DNA from: Ascaphus truei
Taxonomy: Eukaryota > Chordata > Amphibia > Anura > Ascaphidae
NCBI GenBank assembly: GCA_036426205.1
Contig: CM071570.1
Coordinates: forward strand, 145,121,095-145,185,094
Direction: 5' to 3'
DNA: 64,000 nt
Part shown: in pieces, positions 11,650-21,578 of the stretch
Layout of the letters: each line of letters opens with the position of its first letter
Numbering within the stretch: the stretch's first letter is position 1
Notes under the pieces: generated by a model
What the model was told of the DNA's origin: nothing
Database searches by the model: none
The model's input: only the letters and a program-made list of their open reading frames with translations
Made by a program: the position numbers and the translations under genes

Positions 11650-12665
11650 CACAAGGAGAGAGGGTGGGTAACACAAGGAGAGAGGGTGGGTGACACAGGG
11701 AGAGAGGGTAGGTGACACAAGGAGAGAGGGTGGCACATGGAGAGAGGGTGGGTGACACCGGGAGAGAGGGTGGGTGACACAAGGAGAAAGGGTGGGTGAC
11801 ACAGGGAGGGAGTGGGTGACAGGGAGGGGATGGGTGACAGGGCGGGTAGGTGACAGAGGGGTGGGTGATGGATGGGGTGGGTGACGGAGAGATGGTGGGT
11901 GATGGAGATAGGGTGGGTGACTGACTGGGTGTGTGACTTGACTGACTGGCTGGTTGACTGACTGACTGAGTGGGTGGGTGACTGTGATTGACTGGATGGG
12001 TGGGTGATTGACTGACAGGGTAGGAGACTGACTGGGGTGGGTGACTGACTAACTGGGTGGGTGACTGACTGACTGACTGACTGACTGAGTGGGTGACTGA
12101 CTGACTGGGTTTGTGACTGACACTTGACTGACTGGGTGGATGGGTAACTGACTGGGTGGGTGAGTGACTGGGTGGGTAACTGAATGACTGGGTGGGTGAC
12201 TGACTAGGTGGGTGGGTGACTGGATGGGTGGGTTACTGGGTGGGTGACTGTCTGGGTGATTGACTGGGTGGGTGACTGACTGGGTGGGTGACTGACTTGG
12301 TGGGTGACTTACTGGGTGGGTGACTTACTGGGTGGGTGGTGACTGACTGGGTGGGTTGGTAACTGACTGGGTGGGTGACTGACTGGGTGTGTGGGTGACT
12401 GACTTGGTGGGTGACTGACTGGGTGGGTGGTGACTGACTGGGTGGGTGACTGACTGGGTGATTGACTGGTTGAGTGATTGGGTGGGTGACTGACTGGGTG
12501 GATGACTGACTGTCTAGGTGGGTGACTTTGACTGAGTGACTGGGTGGGTGACTGATTGACTGACTGGGTGACTGACTGACTGGGTGACTAACTATGACTG
12601 ACTGGGTGACTGACTGACTGGCACTTGGGTGGGTGACTATGACTGATGGGGTGGATGGGTGACTG
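11650..12665. repeat. Minisatellite, GGGTGACTGACT-type
   Basis: About 1 kb of degenerate tandem units. It begins as cacaaggagagagggtgggtga and turns into ctgactgggtgggtgactga. There are no cytosine-rich stretches. Open frames across it are artefacts. Confidence 0.95.
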
Positions 12666-13175
12666 ACTGGATGGGTGACTGACTAGAGACAAGGGGGGGC
12701 ATGGGATACAAAATGTGGCAAGGGGAGACCAGGGGGGCAGGGGGGACCAGGGTTGAGGGGAGACCAAGGGGAGGCCAGGGGGGACAGGGAAGATCCAGAG
12801 GTGACCAGGAGGAGGACCAGGGGGGACCAGGTGAGACAGGGGGGTCCAGGAGAGACCAGGGGAGGTCCAGGAAAGGCCGTGTGGGGGCATGGGAGACTAG
12901 GGGGTTCCAGCGGAGACCGGGTGAGTGCATGGGGAGACCAGGGGGGACCAGGGAAGACATGGGGGGGACAAGGGGAGACCAGGGGGTCTAGGGGATGCCA
13001 TGGGGGGCCCACGGGAGACAAGGGGGTCCAGGAGAGGCCGGGGGCTGTGTGAGAGCATGGGGAAGCCTGGGGAGTTCATGGGGGGCCAGGGGAGAACAGG
13101 GGAGGGCTAGGGGAGACCAGGGGGGTCCAGGGGAGACAAGGGGGATCAAGGGGAGACCACGGGGGGTCCAGGGGA
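12666..13175. repeat. Minisatellite, GGGGAGACCAG-type
   Basis: Tandem units around ggggagaccaggggg with variants ggtccaggagagacc. Abuts the previous minisatellite. All six frames carry long Gly/Pro-rich open stretches that reflect the repeat. Confidence 0.95.
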
Positions 13176-13500
13176 ATACTTGTGCAATTCTAGTAGCCTC
13201 GATTAGCTTATCGATGCTAATTGCGGCTCTAGAATGGCGATTTCCTCCCAAATTGCTCCCGCCAGAAAAAGTTGGCGTGAAGCTGGTGTGAAACTTCATA
13301 GGCTGCGGCGAGAGAGGGACTTAGAAAAAAAAGCATTTTTCCTGCATCGGATTGATGTCGGGGGTCTCCGGAGCTGATACACATGTATGCCAGCACCAGA
13401 GGTCCCCGGCATGAATCAGATACAAGAAAAATGCATTTACAGGCAAATTCATTACTTCAGCGGCTTATCGATAAGGCAATGAAGGGGTTAACTACCAGTG
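13176..13500. repeat. Foldback remnants and palindrome
   Basis: Contains ggggtctccggagctgatac (about 13360) and its partial inverse, the taattgcggctctagaat block, then ttcagcggcttatcgataag and gcaatgaaggggttaac (13437-13490), a member of the ttaacccctt palindrome family. Confidence 0.6.
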
Positions 13501-14044
13501 CCCGGTTTATTGTGGGTATCGGGGGTAGGTGAAGGCCCTTGGTGAGTGTTTAGGCCTTGCAGGGTTGCAGATTGAGTTAACCCCTCTATTACCTCTCCAT
13601 ATACTCCCCAGTCCTTTTCAGAAATATCAACAGTATATTCATTTCAGCAATATTACTTTGTCTGTCCCTCCTCTTATATGTTTCAAAATCTTCAGTGAGA
13701 AATGTTTCTTTATTCTTGGAAAACACGGTAACCTTTCCTTATAGGGTGTATTTCCTTGCTGTAACCCTTGGTCCGCTACCTCAATCCCTTGGAGTCTCAC
13801 CCACTCCTTATCCTTTCCATTTTTTTTTCTTGTCTTGTCATTCCTGTAATTTGAACTGCATCTCATCAAGAGAGAATCTGCATCATCATAGTCCAGTTCC
13901 ATTCCTTTATTTGTAGCATCTTCTCGTAGGGGCATGAAGAGAATAATTTATGAAGAAATTTTGGCAATGATTCCTTTAACGCAAACGATGACAATGAACA
14001 GTACAATATATAGCAGACACAGATCTAGAGATATTCTATAATAC
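13501..14044. other. No gene recognised
   Basis: Low-complexity Phe/Leu-type frames on both strands. No domain, terminal repeat or satellite is visible. Confidence 0.4.
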
Positions 14045-14880
14045 TTCAGTGACATAGGTGTAACATTCCTAAGGTAAGGGAACAAAGGGGACCACCCCTA
14101 TAATAAGGGGCACCAACAGGGGGGTTCTGCTGGGGTTGGCGTCCCAGGCCCGGTGATTCAGAAAAAAAATCTGGCAATCCCCGTGCACATGTGCAGAGCA
14201 GAGGTCTCGGCGTGCATGCGCAAGGAAGCAGAGTGTTCAGTCTGCTGCCTGTGGGCCTGCCCCCCCCCCCGCTCCCTCCCGCTCCATGGGATAGAGGGCA
14301 AGAACCATGGTGAGCCCGCGCCCGCCAACCCTGCTCCCCCCTTGTCCACCAACACAGCTCCCCACGCGCCCGCAAACCAAGCTCCCCCCGTGCCAGCCTC
14401 CTGCCCCGGGTAGCAGCCGCAGCAGGGGCCGAGGGGGGGGATGCTCCCACGGGAATTAGCCTGCCAGTCTCGCCCCCCCCTCAGCCTACTTCCCATGCCC
14501 CCCCGAGCCCACCTCCCACACACACACACACACACACCCCACCTCCCGCAACCCCCAGCCCACCTCCCTCCCATTCCCCACCCCCTTGAGCCCACCTCCT
14601 GCCCTTGTCAGCAGCCATGGGGATCAGGGACAAGGGGGGCGTGTCTGGCGGGTAGGGAAGCAGGAAGCAGCACCCACCTGGTCAAGGTTAGTCACGCAGT
14701 TTATCACCCACACACTCACTCACCCACTCACCTAGGCAGTCACTCACCCACCCACCCAGCCAGTCATCCACCCAGGCAGTCACTCACTCACCTACCCACC
14801 TAGGCACTCACCCACCCAGGCAGTCACTCACCCACCCAAGCAGTCACTCAGTCAAGACAGGCACTCAGTCACCCACCTCA
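14045..14880. repeat. GC-rich repeat with CA and CACCCA satellites
   Basis: Starts with a ccaggcccggtgattcag plus aaatctggcaatc segment that is shared with 42990-43060. It continues as C-rich sequence, a (CA)n run at 14518-14537 and CACTCACCCACC tandem units at 14700-14880. Frames here have simple-sequence composition. Confidence 0.6.
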
Positions 14881-15255
14881 AAAAAGTTTAATTAGTTGCA
14901 TGCAATATTTACTAATTCTCAATAGTCTCAAAACAGATTGCGTGATTTTTTACAATCAGTTCCTTTGAACTTCCTGTTGTCATTGGTCTACCCATAAGTA
15001 TCTCATAATGAGATAACATATTTTTTAGTAGGGGCACTTCGGATGGACATTTGAGCCACAGGGAGATCCTCAAGCCATTTCATCCCTGTATCATCACACA
15101 TTTTAGCAATTTTGTTTTTGAGGGTTCCATTAACCCTTTCAACTGCCCCTGCACTCTGTGGATTATATAAGAAATTAAGATGTACTCAATCCCACAACCC
15201 AACCTGAGAAAGTACAAATCATTACCAACACATACTGATAGTGCAACCTTCAAGG
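14881..15255 (-). pseudogene. Retrovirus-like integrase, C-terminal relic
   Basis: Degraded minus-strand frames carry the end of a retroviral-type integrase core: QSAGAVERVNGT (the region with the third catalytic acidic residue) near 15140-15175, and LMGRPMTTGSS downstream near 14960-14990. Integrase of this type joins proviral DNA to host DNA. The N-terminal half lies on the same strand at 19725-19940. The two halves are separated by an inserted gypsy element. Frameshifts and stops show this is an ancient endogenous copy. The similarity is to vertebrate endogenous-retrovirus pol; the genus is not assigned. Confidence 0.7.
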
Positions 15256-15260
15256 GAGTT
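15256..15260. repeat. 5-bp target duplication, left copy (gagtt)
   Basis: Directly repeated at 19720-19724, immediately outside the outermost bases of the gypsy element. Confidence 0.75.
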
Positions 15261-15695
15261 TGTTGCAGGGTACTGTACATGCAACCACACACATGGGTTC
15301 TCTTGATAAGGCTTATTTATTGAGCCTTAAAAACATACAGCACACAAAAACAAAATAGCTTCTCTTCAGCAGACAAAAACAAAATAGCTTCTCTTCAGCA
15401 TAGAAAACCAGGCAGCTTCTCTTCAGCATGCAGGACACAGACAGTTCATCATACATGTACTTTGAAAACAGACCTTAAAGCAGTAATCTCTTCAGTAGTT
15501 CAGTCCTGTCTCCTGACCAGCTAGCCTGCATGTGTGTACAGCCTGGGGGTTTAAAAACATCTTGATTATGCAGCTGGGGACAGACTAATTAAGCAGCCCT
15601 TCTCAACTGAAACGTAACCTCGTCACTGCTGCACTGCAAGCCTAAACATAGGCTTGCCAGGTATATGGCTGGTGAAGTTCATTCACCCTGTCACA
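15261..15695 (-). mobile_element. 3' LTR of the gypsy element
   Basis: 435 bp, TG...CA termini. On the minus strand it begins TGTGACAGGGTGAATG and contains AATAAA (plus-strand ttatttattgag near 15315). Three tandem copies of agcttctcttcagca lie at 15357-15435. The minus-strand polypurine tract AACAGGGGAGGAA (15696-15708) abuts it. Confidence 0.8.
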
Positions 15696-15706
15696 TTCCT
15701 CCCCTG

Positions 15707-17260
15707 TTAGTGTGTGGCTGGGCCATGCACGGCTGAAGCCCGATCATCCACCCCTTCTCTAGAAAAGAAGCCAGCATTTGCATTTTCTTTTCCAGGCCTG
15801 TGCTGAAACTCAAATGAGAAGGGTTGGAGGGCCATATACCACCTGGTCAATATAGCATTGGAGTCCTTCATACTATTTAGCCACTTTAATGGAGCATGGT
15901 CCGTCACCAGAGTAAAATGGACTCCTGCCAGGTAATGCCTCAAAGCCTCGATTGCCCATTTTACTGCAAGGCACTCCTTCTCAATCACTGAGTAGTTTTT
16001 TCCCTCTGGAACAATTTCCTACTCAGAAAAAGGATCGGATGTTCCACTCCCTCAAACTGTTGTGACAACACTGCCCCTAGCCCTATCTCTGATGCATCGG
16101 TTTGCAATACAAAAGGCCTGTTGAAGTCTGGGCTTCTAAGGACGGGACCCTCTGATAGACACCTTTTTATGTCCTCAAAGGCTCTCTGACACTCCCTTGA
16201 CCATACCACTTGTGTAGGGGCACACTTTTTTGTGAGGTCTGTTAATGGGGCTGCAACTTCCGAGTAGTTGGGGATGAACCGCCGATAGTACCCTGCTAAA
16301 CCCAGCAGAGAGCGTACCTGCATTTTTGTTTGGGGGGTCGGAACTTATTTCAGGGCAACTACCTTGTCGGCTATTGGCCTTACTTTTCCACCTCCCACTG
16401 CATACCCTAAGTATTTGGTTTCCGCCTTACCTAAGACACATTTCTTAGGGTTGGCTGTGAGCCCTGCCTCTCTTAGAGATTTGAGGACCGCTTTCAGCCT
16501 ATTTAGATGGGCCTGCCAGTGTTTACTATAAAAGACAATGTCATCTAGGTAGGCTGCGGCATAAGCCCTATGGGGTCTCAGCACTTTATCCATGAGTCTC
16601 TGAAATGTGGGTGGGGCTCCATGCAGTCCAAATGGCATTGTCACAAACTGGTATAAACCCACTGGTATAAACCCATGAGGAACCAAAGTGTGGCAAAGGC
16701 TGTTTTGCACTTGGACTTTTCCTCTAAAGGTATTTGCCAGTATCCTTTTGTTAAGTCCAGCGTGGATATATATTCCGCGTTACCAAGAGCGTCAATTAAC
16801 TCGTCCACCATTGGCATCGGATATGCGTCAAACTTGTATACTTCATTGACCTTTCCGAGGTCCACACAAAATCTTACCTTCCCATCGGGTTTAGGGACCA
16901 TAACTAGTGGACTACACCACTCACTGTATGATTCCTCAACCACTCCTAAGTGTAAAATTTCTTATACCTCCTTCTCTACCAGGGCCCTACGACTTTCAGG
17001 CAACCTATAAAGATGGGAACGTACTTTTACCCCAGGTGCTGTCTCGATCACATGTGAAATTAAATTAGTTTGCCTTGGCAATCAGAATAAACATCATGGA
17101 ATTGTATGATTATTTCTAACAAGTCCCCTTTTTGTTCAGAGGACAACTGTCTACCCATTGGGATTTTATCGTCACCCACGATGTTCTCCCGTGGGGGCTG
17201 AGGACCCAAGTCCATTTCCTCCTCCACCGGGTGGATGAATAGAGACCGCTGCATCTTCAG
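15707..17260 (-). pseudogene. gypsy pol: RT and RNase H
   Basis: Minus-strand frames read, in order, IPMGRQLSSEQKGDL, SEWCSPLVMVPKPDG, ISTLDLTKGYWQIPL (RT motif A), MPFGLHGAPPTFQRLMD (motif B), AAAYLDDIVFYS (catalytic YLDD), LTANPKKCVLG, LLGLAGYYRRFIPNYS, then the RNase H stretch with LQTDASEIGLGAVLSQ, ECLAVKWAIEALRHYL and LVTDHAPLKWLNS. Breaks: a 14-bp tandem duplication at 16647-16674 shifts the frame just after motif A, an in-frame TAA lies near 16348, and a third break near 15985 separates the RNase H halves. RNase H runs almost to the polypurine tract with no room for an integrase. Confidence 0.9.
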
Positions 17261-17270
17261 ACGCGACCGG

Positions 17271-17536
17271 CCGAGAGACGCCGCCGGATGACGTCACACA
17301 TAAGCGTGGACTAACCAGGAAGCAACGCGGAGATCAACCCTTCTGAACCACCGCCTGGAGCTCCTTGAACACGCGGGAAGGTTCCCCAACGCTGAGCTGT
17401 ACATGCTGATTCTGGATACCAGCAGCTAGAGAGAGGAAGTTAAAGAAACCTGTGTTTGTGTCCTGCTGTCCCCGCCGAGTGGTAACATGTCCCTAACATG
17501 TCATGCTATTAACCCTTTTTATTGATGTACGTGCAA
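17271..17536. other. Unassigned repeat sequence inside gypsy
   Basis: No coding motif. Contains tgacgtcacacataagcg and ggttccccaacgctg; probably part of another repeat joined to the following 213-bp module. Confidence 0.35.
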
Positions 17537-17749
17537 TACTCACCCTCACATTATAAATAATATTTTTAATATACTACACAATGGTTTTTTTTGCGCTGTC
17601 TTTTCTTTGTTTTCATGTAGCCTGGTGTTTGAGCCATTCCAATTGACCAGCAGCACAAAACCTCACCCATCAGGTTGTATCTTATAACCTTTATCTAAGT
17701 CACTATTCTTCATCACAGATCACCTATGAGCGCAAGTTTTTTGTTTTCA
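17537..17749 (+). repeat. 213-bp module, copy 1
   Basis: From tactcaccctcacattat to ttgttttca. It is repeated almost identically at 19461-19673 in the same orientation, including ttttgcgctgtcttttcttt. The pair brackets the L2 fragment. Confidence 0.9.
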
Positions 17750-18960
17750 AGTGAATAGAGTGCAGGTTTCTGCAGAACCGGAGGGTAGATGGAGGTGGAG
17801 AAAGGGAGAAGTGAGATAGAGAGGATGAGATGATGGTCAGAGAGAGGAAAAGGGAAATGGAGAAATCGGAGAGAGAAGTTTTTAGTGAAAACCAGGTCTA
17901 AGTAGTGGCCATCCTTGTGGGTGCTGGCTGCAGTCCACTGTTGAAGGCCAAAAGAAAAGGTTAGATAAAGAAAGCGGGAAGCCCAAGGGAGAGAGGGGTC
18001 ATCAATGTGGCAATTGAAGTCCCCAAGGAGAAGAACAGGGGAGTCTGAGGAGAGAAAGAAAGTGAGCAAGGATTCAAAGTTAGAGAGAAAGGCAGAAGGG
18101 GGATGAGTAGAGGTAGGTGGGCGATAGATGACCGCCACATGGACAGGGAGAGGAGAGAAGATCTGGACAGTGTGAGCCTCAAAGCAGGAAAAGCAAGAGA
18201 TGGAGGAATAGGAAGGGTTCGGTAATGGCAGAGAGAGGAGAGCAGGAGCCCCACGCCTCCACCCCTGCCATCAGTGCGCGGAGTGTGGGACAAGGAAAGG
18301 ACACCATAAGAGAGGGCAGCTTCCAGAGCAGAGTCAGACTGAGTGAGACAGGTCTCAGTTATAGCAAATAGGAGCAGAGAGTGAGAAAGAAGTCATGTAC
18401 AGAGAGGAACTTGTTAGAAAGGGAGCGAGCATTCCAAAGGGCACAGGAGAAAGGGAGAGAGGAGGGAGGGTGGCAGGGGATGGGTATGAGGTTGAAGGGG
18501 TTGACACCAGAAGGAGTAGAGGTTGCAATTGGCAGGCGAGGATGAGCGCATGTAGAAATAAGGCAGGGACCAGGATTGGGAGAGATATTCCCAGAAGCAA
18601 GTAGGAGAAGCATGGATAGAAAGAGAATTTGTGAGGATGATTTGTAGGGGTGTTTTTTAGTGCAGGGGATATAGCTGTGTGGTGTCAGAGGACGCAGGGA
18701 AGAAAGGAGTTCATGTAAACTGAGAAGTGGGGAAGGAAGGAGAGATGGAGATATATGAATAGAGTTAGACATACTGAGGCTGGTAAAAAGAAGGGCATAA
18801 TTTGAGAAGAAGTGAAGTCACAGCAAATATAAATGGTAAAGGCAGCATCACAGCAGTAATGATGCAGTCTGGTATAGATGATATCCTCCTTTCCAGCGTA
18901 GTTCAAATGCAGGAATCAGGGCCAGATGGGGGTGTCCACTTCTTTCGAACTTCCTTTTAA
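17750..18960 (-). mobile_element. L2-clade LINE, 5' part with endonuclease
   Basis: Minus-strand frames: leader with NYAGKEDIIYTRLHHYCC (18850-18905), ISPNPGP (18575-18600), the endonuclease entry LWNARSLSNKFLSVHD (about 18400-18440), TDGRGGGVGLLLS (18245-18290), VIYRPPTS (18105-18135), LLLGDFNCHID (about 18000-18030), DLVFTKNF and LSDHHLI (17830-17900, catalytic SDH). This is the part missing from the L2 copies at 10.4 and 57.7 kb. Frameshifts separate the blocks. The body ends exactly at the first 213-bp module. Confidence 0.85.
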
Positions 18961-19386
18961 ACTTGAGTTGTACAGTAGTCCTGCCACTTATAATGGGCCA
19001 CTTGGATATGTGCTGCATACAGATTAAAGCTGTTCTACCTGGGTTTATATGGGCCTAAACAGTCACCTGATAGTTAGGTTCTGTCTGCTTAATTAGCACA
19101 TTTGAGGCACATTCAAACAGATGGTTTCCTACACAGGGTGTTCCCGGCCTAGGTGTCAACACTTAATTTGATTAGGGGTAGACAGAAAACAACATTCAAA
19201 TATGATTTTTACCTAGCATTGGGTCACTTGCATATATATAATACACACAGCAAAGGCTTCAATGAGGATATAGAGATGGTTTTTACCTGAGGAGAGAAGA
19301 AGGATAAAATCCATTAGGGTAAGAGTTCCTTCCTTTTAAACTTGAGTTGTTCAGTAGTCCTGCCACTTATAATGGGCCACTTTGAA
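18945..19386. repeat. Short direct duplication around unique spacer
   Basis: cttaaacttgagttg-type sequence with gtagtcctgccacttataat and gggccact occurs at about 18948-19002 and again at 19330-19383 in the same orientation. The spacer holds nothing recognisable. Confidence 0.75.
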
Positions 19387-19440
19387 TACTGTCGCGGCCG
19401 AGTTTATTTAAACCTTTACCCGGTCTCGGCCGCGACAGTA
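19387..19440. repeat. Perfect 16-bp inverted repeat, CpG-rich
   Basis: tactgtcgcggccgag (19387-19402) and its exact complement ctcggccgcgacagta (19425-19440) around a 22-bp AT-rich loop. Followed by gggcgcgcgccgggg. Perfect CpG-rich arms in an otherwise decayed area suggest a recent insertion. Confidence 0.9.
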
Positions 19441-19460
19441 ACCGGGCGCGCGCCGGGGTG

Positions 19461-19673
19461 TACTCACCCTCACATTATAAATAATATTTTTAATATACTA
19501 CACAATGGGTTTTTTTGCGCTGTCTTTTCTTTGTTTTCATGTAGCCTGGTGTTTGAGCCATTCCAATTGACCAGCAGCACAAAACCTCACCCATCAGGTT
19601 GTATCTTATAACCTATATCTAAGTCACTATTCTTCATCACAGATCACCTATGAGCGCAAGTTATTTGTTTTCA
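19461..19673 (+). repeat. 213-bp module, copy 2
   Basis: Direct repeat of 17537-17749. It ends next to the surviving tip of the gypsy 5' LTR. Confidence 0.9.
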
Positions 19674-19719
19674 CTTTTTGCCAGGTATATGCCTGGTGAC
19701 GTTCATTCACCCTGTCACA

Positions 19720-19724
19720 GAGTT
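19720..19724. repeat. 5-bp target duplication, right copy (gagtt)
   Basis: Matches 15256-15260 directly outside the gypsy element. Confidence 0.75.
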
Positions 19725-19940
19725 CAATAAAATCAAACTTCAAATTTACAAAAGGGCCCCATGAACAAGGTGGATAATTGCGCTGTGTAGGTTTCATAGC
19801 CTTTCCTACGTTATGTTGCCTGCAAATAGCACCTTGCTGGCAAAAATCTGTTGCTCTTTTTGAAACTTGAGAGTTTGAGCAACTCCCACAATCCTGGTGG
19901 GAAATTGCCCCTGCTCTGCACTTGGCTGTGATCACTCCAC
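19725..19940 (-). pseudogene. Retrovirus-like integrase, N-terminal relic
   Basis: The minus-strand frame shows a cysteine pair of the HHCC-type zinc-binding region (GAICRQHNVGK, with the preceding Cys eight residues earlier) and PPCSWGPFVNL with an acidic residue where the first catalytic Asp of the integrase core lies. The sequence stops at the gypsy insertion and resumes at about 15255. Old endogenous-retrovirus sequence; the start codon is arbitrary. Confidence 0.65.
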
Positions 19941-20005
19941 ATTTGGTGCGCGGTTCAGCAGCATATGTGTGGGTCAGGGTTGAGATAAAGTGTGCTACAT
20001 CTGTG

Positions 20006-20008
<3 letters not shown>

Positions 20009-20085
<77 letters not shown>

Positions 20086-20745
20086 GACAGAGTCACTAAC
20101 TCAGTAGGCTGGAATAGTGAATGGAGAGACGCTGCAGCCAGTTCACAGAGTGTTAATCTCCTCAGACACAGAGAAGCACACATGCAGCCTGATTAAACAG
20201 GGGCTGAACTATCAGTGAAACAAGTGCTTTAAAAAGCAGGAAGTTGCTCACACAAGTTGAGCTTGTTTTTCCACAGGAAGGTGGAGAGAACTCTGCCGGC
20301 TAGGAAGCCGTTGCTGTTGCTCTGGTCCCCCAGTCCTGCGAGGAGCTAGGCTGCTGGGACCAGCTGGGACCCCAACCCAGGATAAAGATCAAGATCGCTG
20401 CGAGGCTGGACATAGCCTGCTCCCCGGAACCGTGTTCCTGTTTGCTACTGGAGCGGCAAAACAGATAAGAATTTATTCTTATACGTATCGTTATCCTTTG
20501 TGTAGCATGTTTTGGGCATGACCAGATTAGCTGGCTGTCCTGTTTAGTAAGGGCTCAAGAAGTGAGTTAGTGTCCCTAACGGGACTAGGCTTTAATTTTC
20601 AAAGAAAGTCGTTTCTTAAAGGACAGTGCACCCGTACTTATTTTGGTTGTGGCTAATAAACCACTAGTGTTTAAAGTTTCCCATCGTGTCTAGCGTCTTA
20701 CTGACCCCCCCGCCCGCGAGTCCGTCCTGCCACATATATATAATA

Positions 20746-20789
<44 letters not shown>

Positions 20790-20800
20790 ATCTATAACAG
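20009..20800. repeat. (AT)n microsatellite interrupted by an LTR
   Basis: AT dinucleotides run from 20009 to 20082 and resume at 20735-20800 with a few TA-register changes. The solo LTR lies between. Confidence 0.95.
20083..20734 (+). mobile_element. Solo LTR, 652 bp
   Basis: Begins tgtgacagagtcactaac and ends gtcctgccaca (TG...CA). AATAAA lies near 20656 and is followed by a gtttaaagtttcccatcgtg stretch, as expected for R/U5. There is no internal region and no second LTR nearby, so it is a recombination-derived solo LTR. The target duplication cannot be read because the insertion is within AT repeats. Confidence 0.85.
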
Positions 20801-20933
20801 GTAACCTAAGGGTGTTGAAATGGTAATGATTGACTAGTGTACAAGAGGAGAAACAGATCAGATGTGGTATAGATTAAGTCATACTATAAATATATAGCAG
20901 CCCAAGATTCAAAGTGGCCCAGTTTTAAGTGGC

Positions 20934-21578
20934 ATGGTCGAATTTAACAGGGAGTTCAACAGGAGGGAAACAAGGGGACTACAGAACAACTACGGACCCT
21001 CAATCCTGGATGTGAACTACGCTGGCAAGGTGGACACTTTCTATTCCAGATCACACATCTCAGCACTAAACTACTGCTGCCATGATGCTGCTACTATTTA
21101 TATTTGCTCTTACCTCGCTTCTTTTCAAAATACACATTTCTTTCTACCAGCCCCATGTCTCCAACTCTATTCAAATATCTCCATCTTCTTTACCCCTCAA
21201 TAAAAAACACCCACACAAATCCTCTATTCACACCCTCTATCTACTCCTTCCTGCTGCTGGGGATCTCCCCTAAGACTGAAGCCAGACATACACACCTGAT
21301 CTCATCCACGCCTCCCTTCCATCTCTTCCCCTGTAAATGGTGTTAACCTTTTCATTTAACACCCATCTACAGCACTTATTCCCTCACCTGCTGTCTCTGT
21401 AAGTTTCCCCTCAAACTTCTTAGATTGTAAGCTCTTCGGGGCAGGGATTTCCTTTCCCATTGTCTGATTTTTGCTGCACTTATTGTATTTTTAAAATTCC
21501 CTGTACTGTATTCTTTGTGAAGCGCTGAGTACACTTTTGGTGCTATATAAATAAAGACAAACAATACAATACAATAAT
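20934..21578 (+). mobile_element. Internally deleted L2 derivative
   Basis: The 5' part (20934-21300) matches the L2 leader on the minus strand at 18575-18910: VNYAGKVDTFYSRSH, then an FLPAP-like segment. The 3' part (about 21420-21578) is the L2 tail with gattgtaagctcttcggggc, gaagcgctgagtac, gctatataaataaagac and (acaat)n. The whole endonuclease and RT region is missing, giving a 645-bp non-autonomous derivative with both L2 ends. Confidence 0.75.

Larger units (their letters stand above)
15261..19719 (-). mobile_element. Ty3/gypsy (Gmr1-like) element, rearranged
   Basis: The left LTR starts tgttgcaggg and the right remnant ends ccctgtcaca. The same gagtt flanks both ends. On the minus strand the order is upstream pol region, RT, RNase H, polypurine tract, 3' LTR. 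The 5' LTR is reduced to about 45 bp (19675-19719), and the region between 17271 and 19674 is filled with other repeats (two copies of a 213-bp module and a piece of L2), so gag and the upstream pol are gone. Integrase is not found after RNase H. In Gmr1-type elements it lies upstream of RT, which fits. Confidence 0.7.

Noticed and set aside
11650..12665. CRISPR-like periodic repeats
   Set aside because: Contiguous degenerate tandem units without unique spacers; eukaryotic minisatellite.
12588..13299. Several 60-110-codon Pro- or Gly-rich frames on both strands
   Set aside because: Minisatellite of few stop-forming triplets; frames exist in every register.
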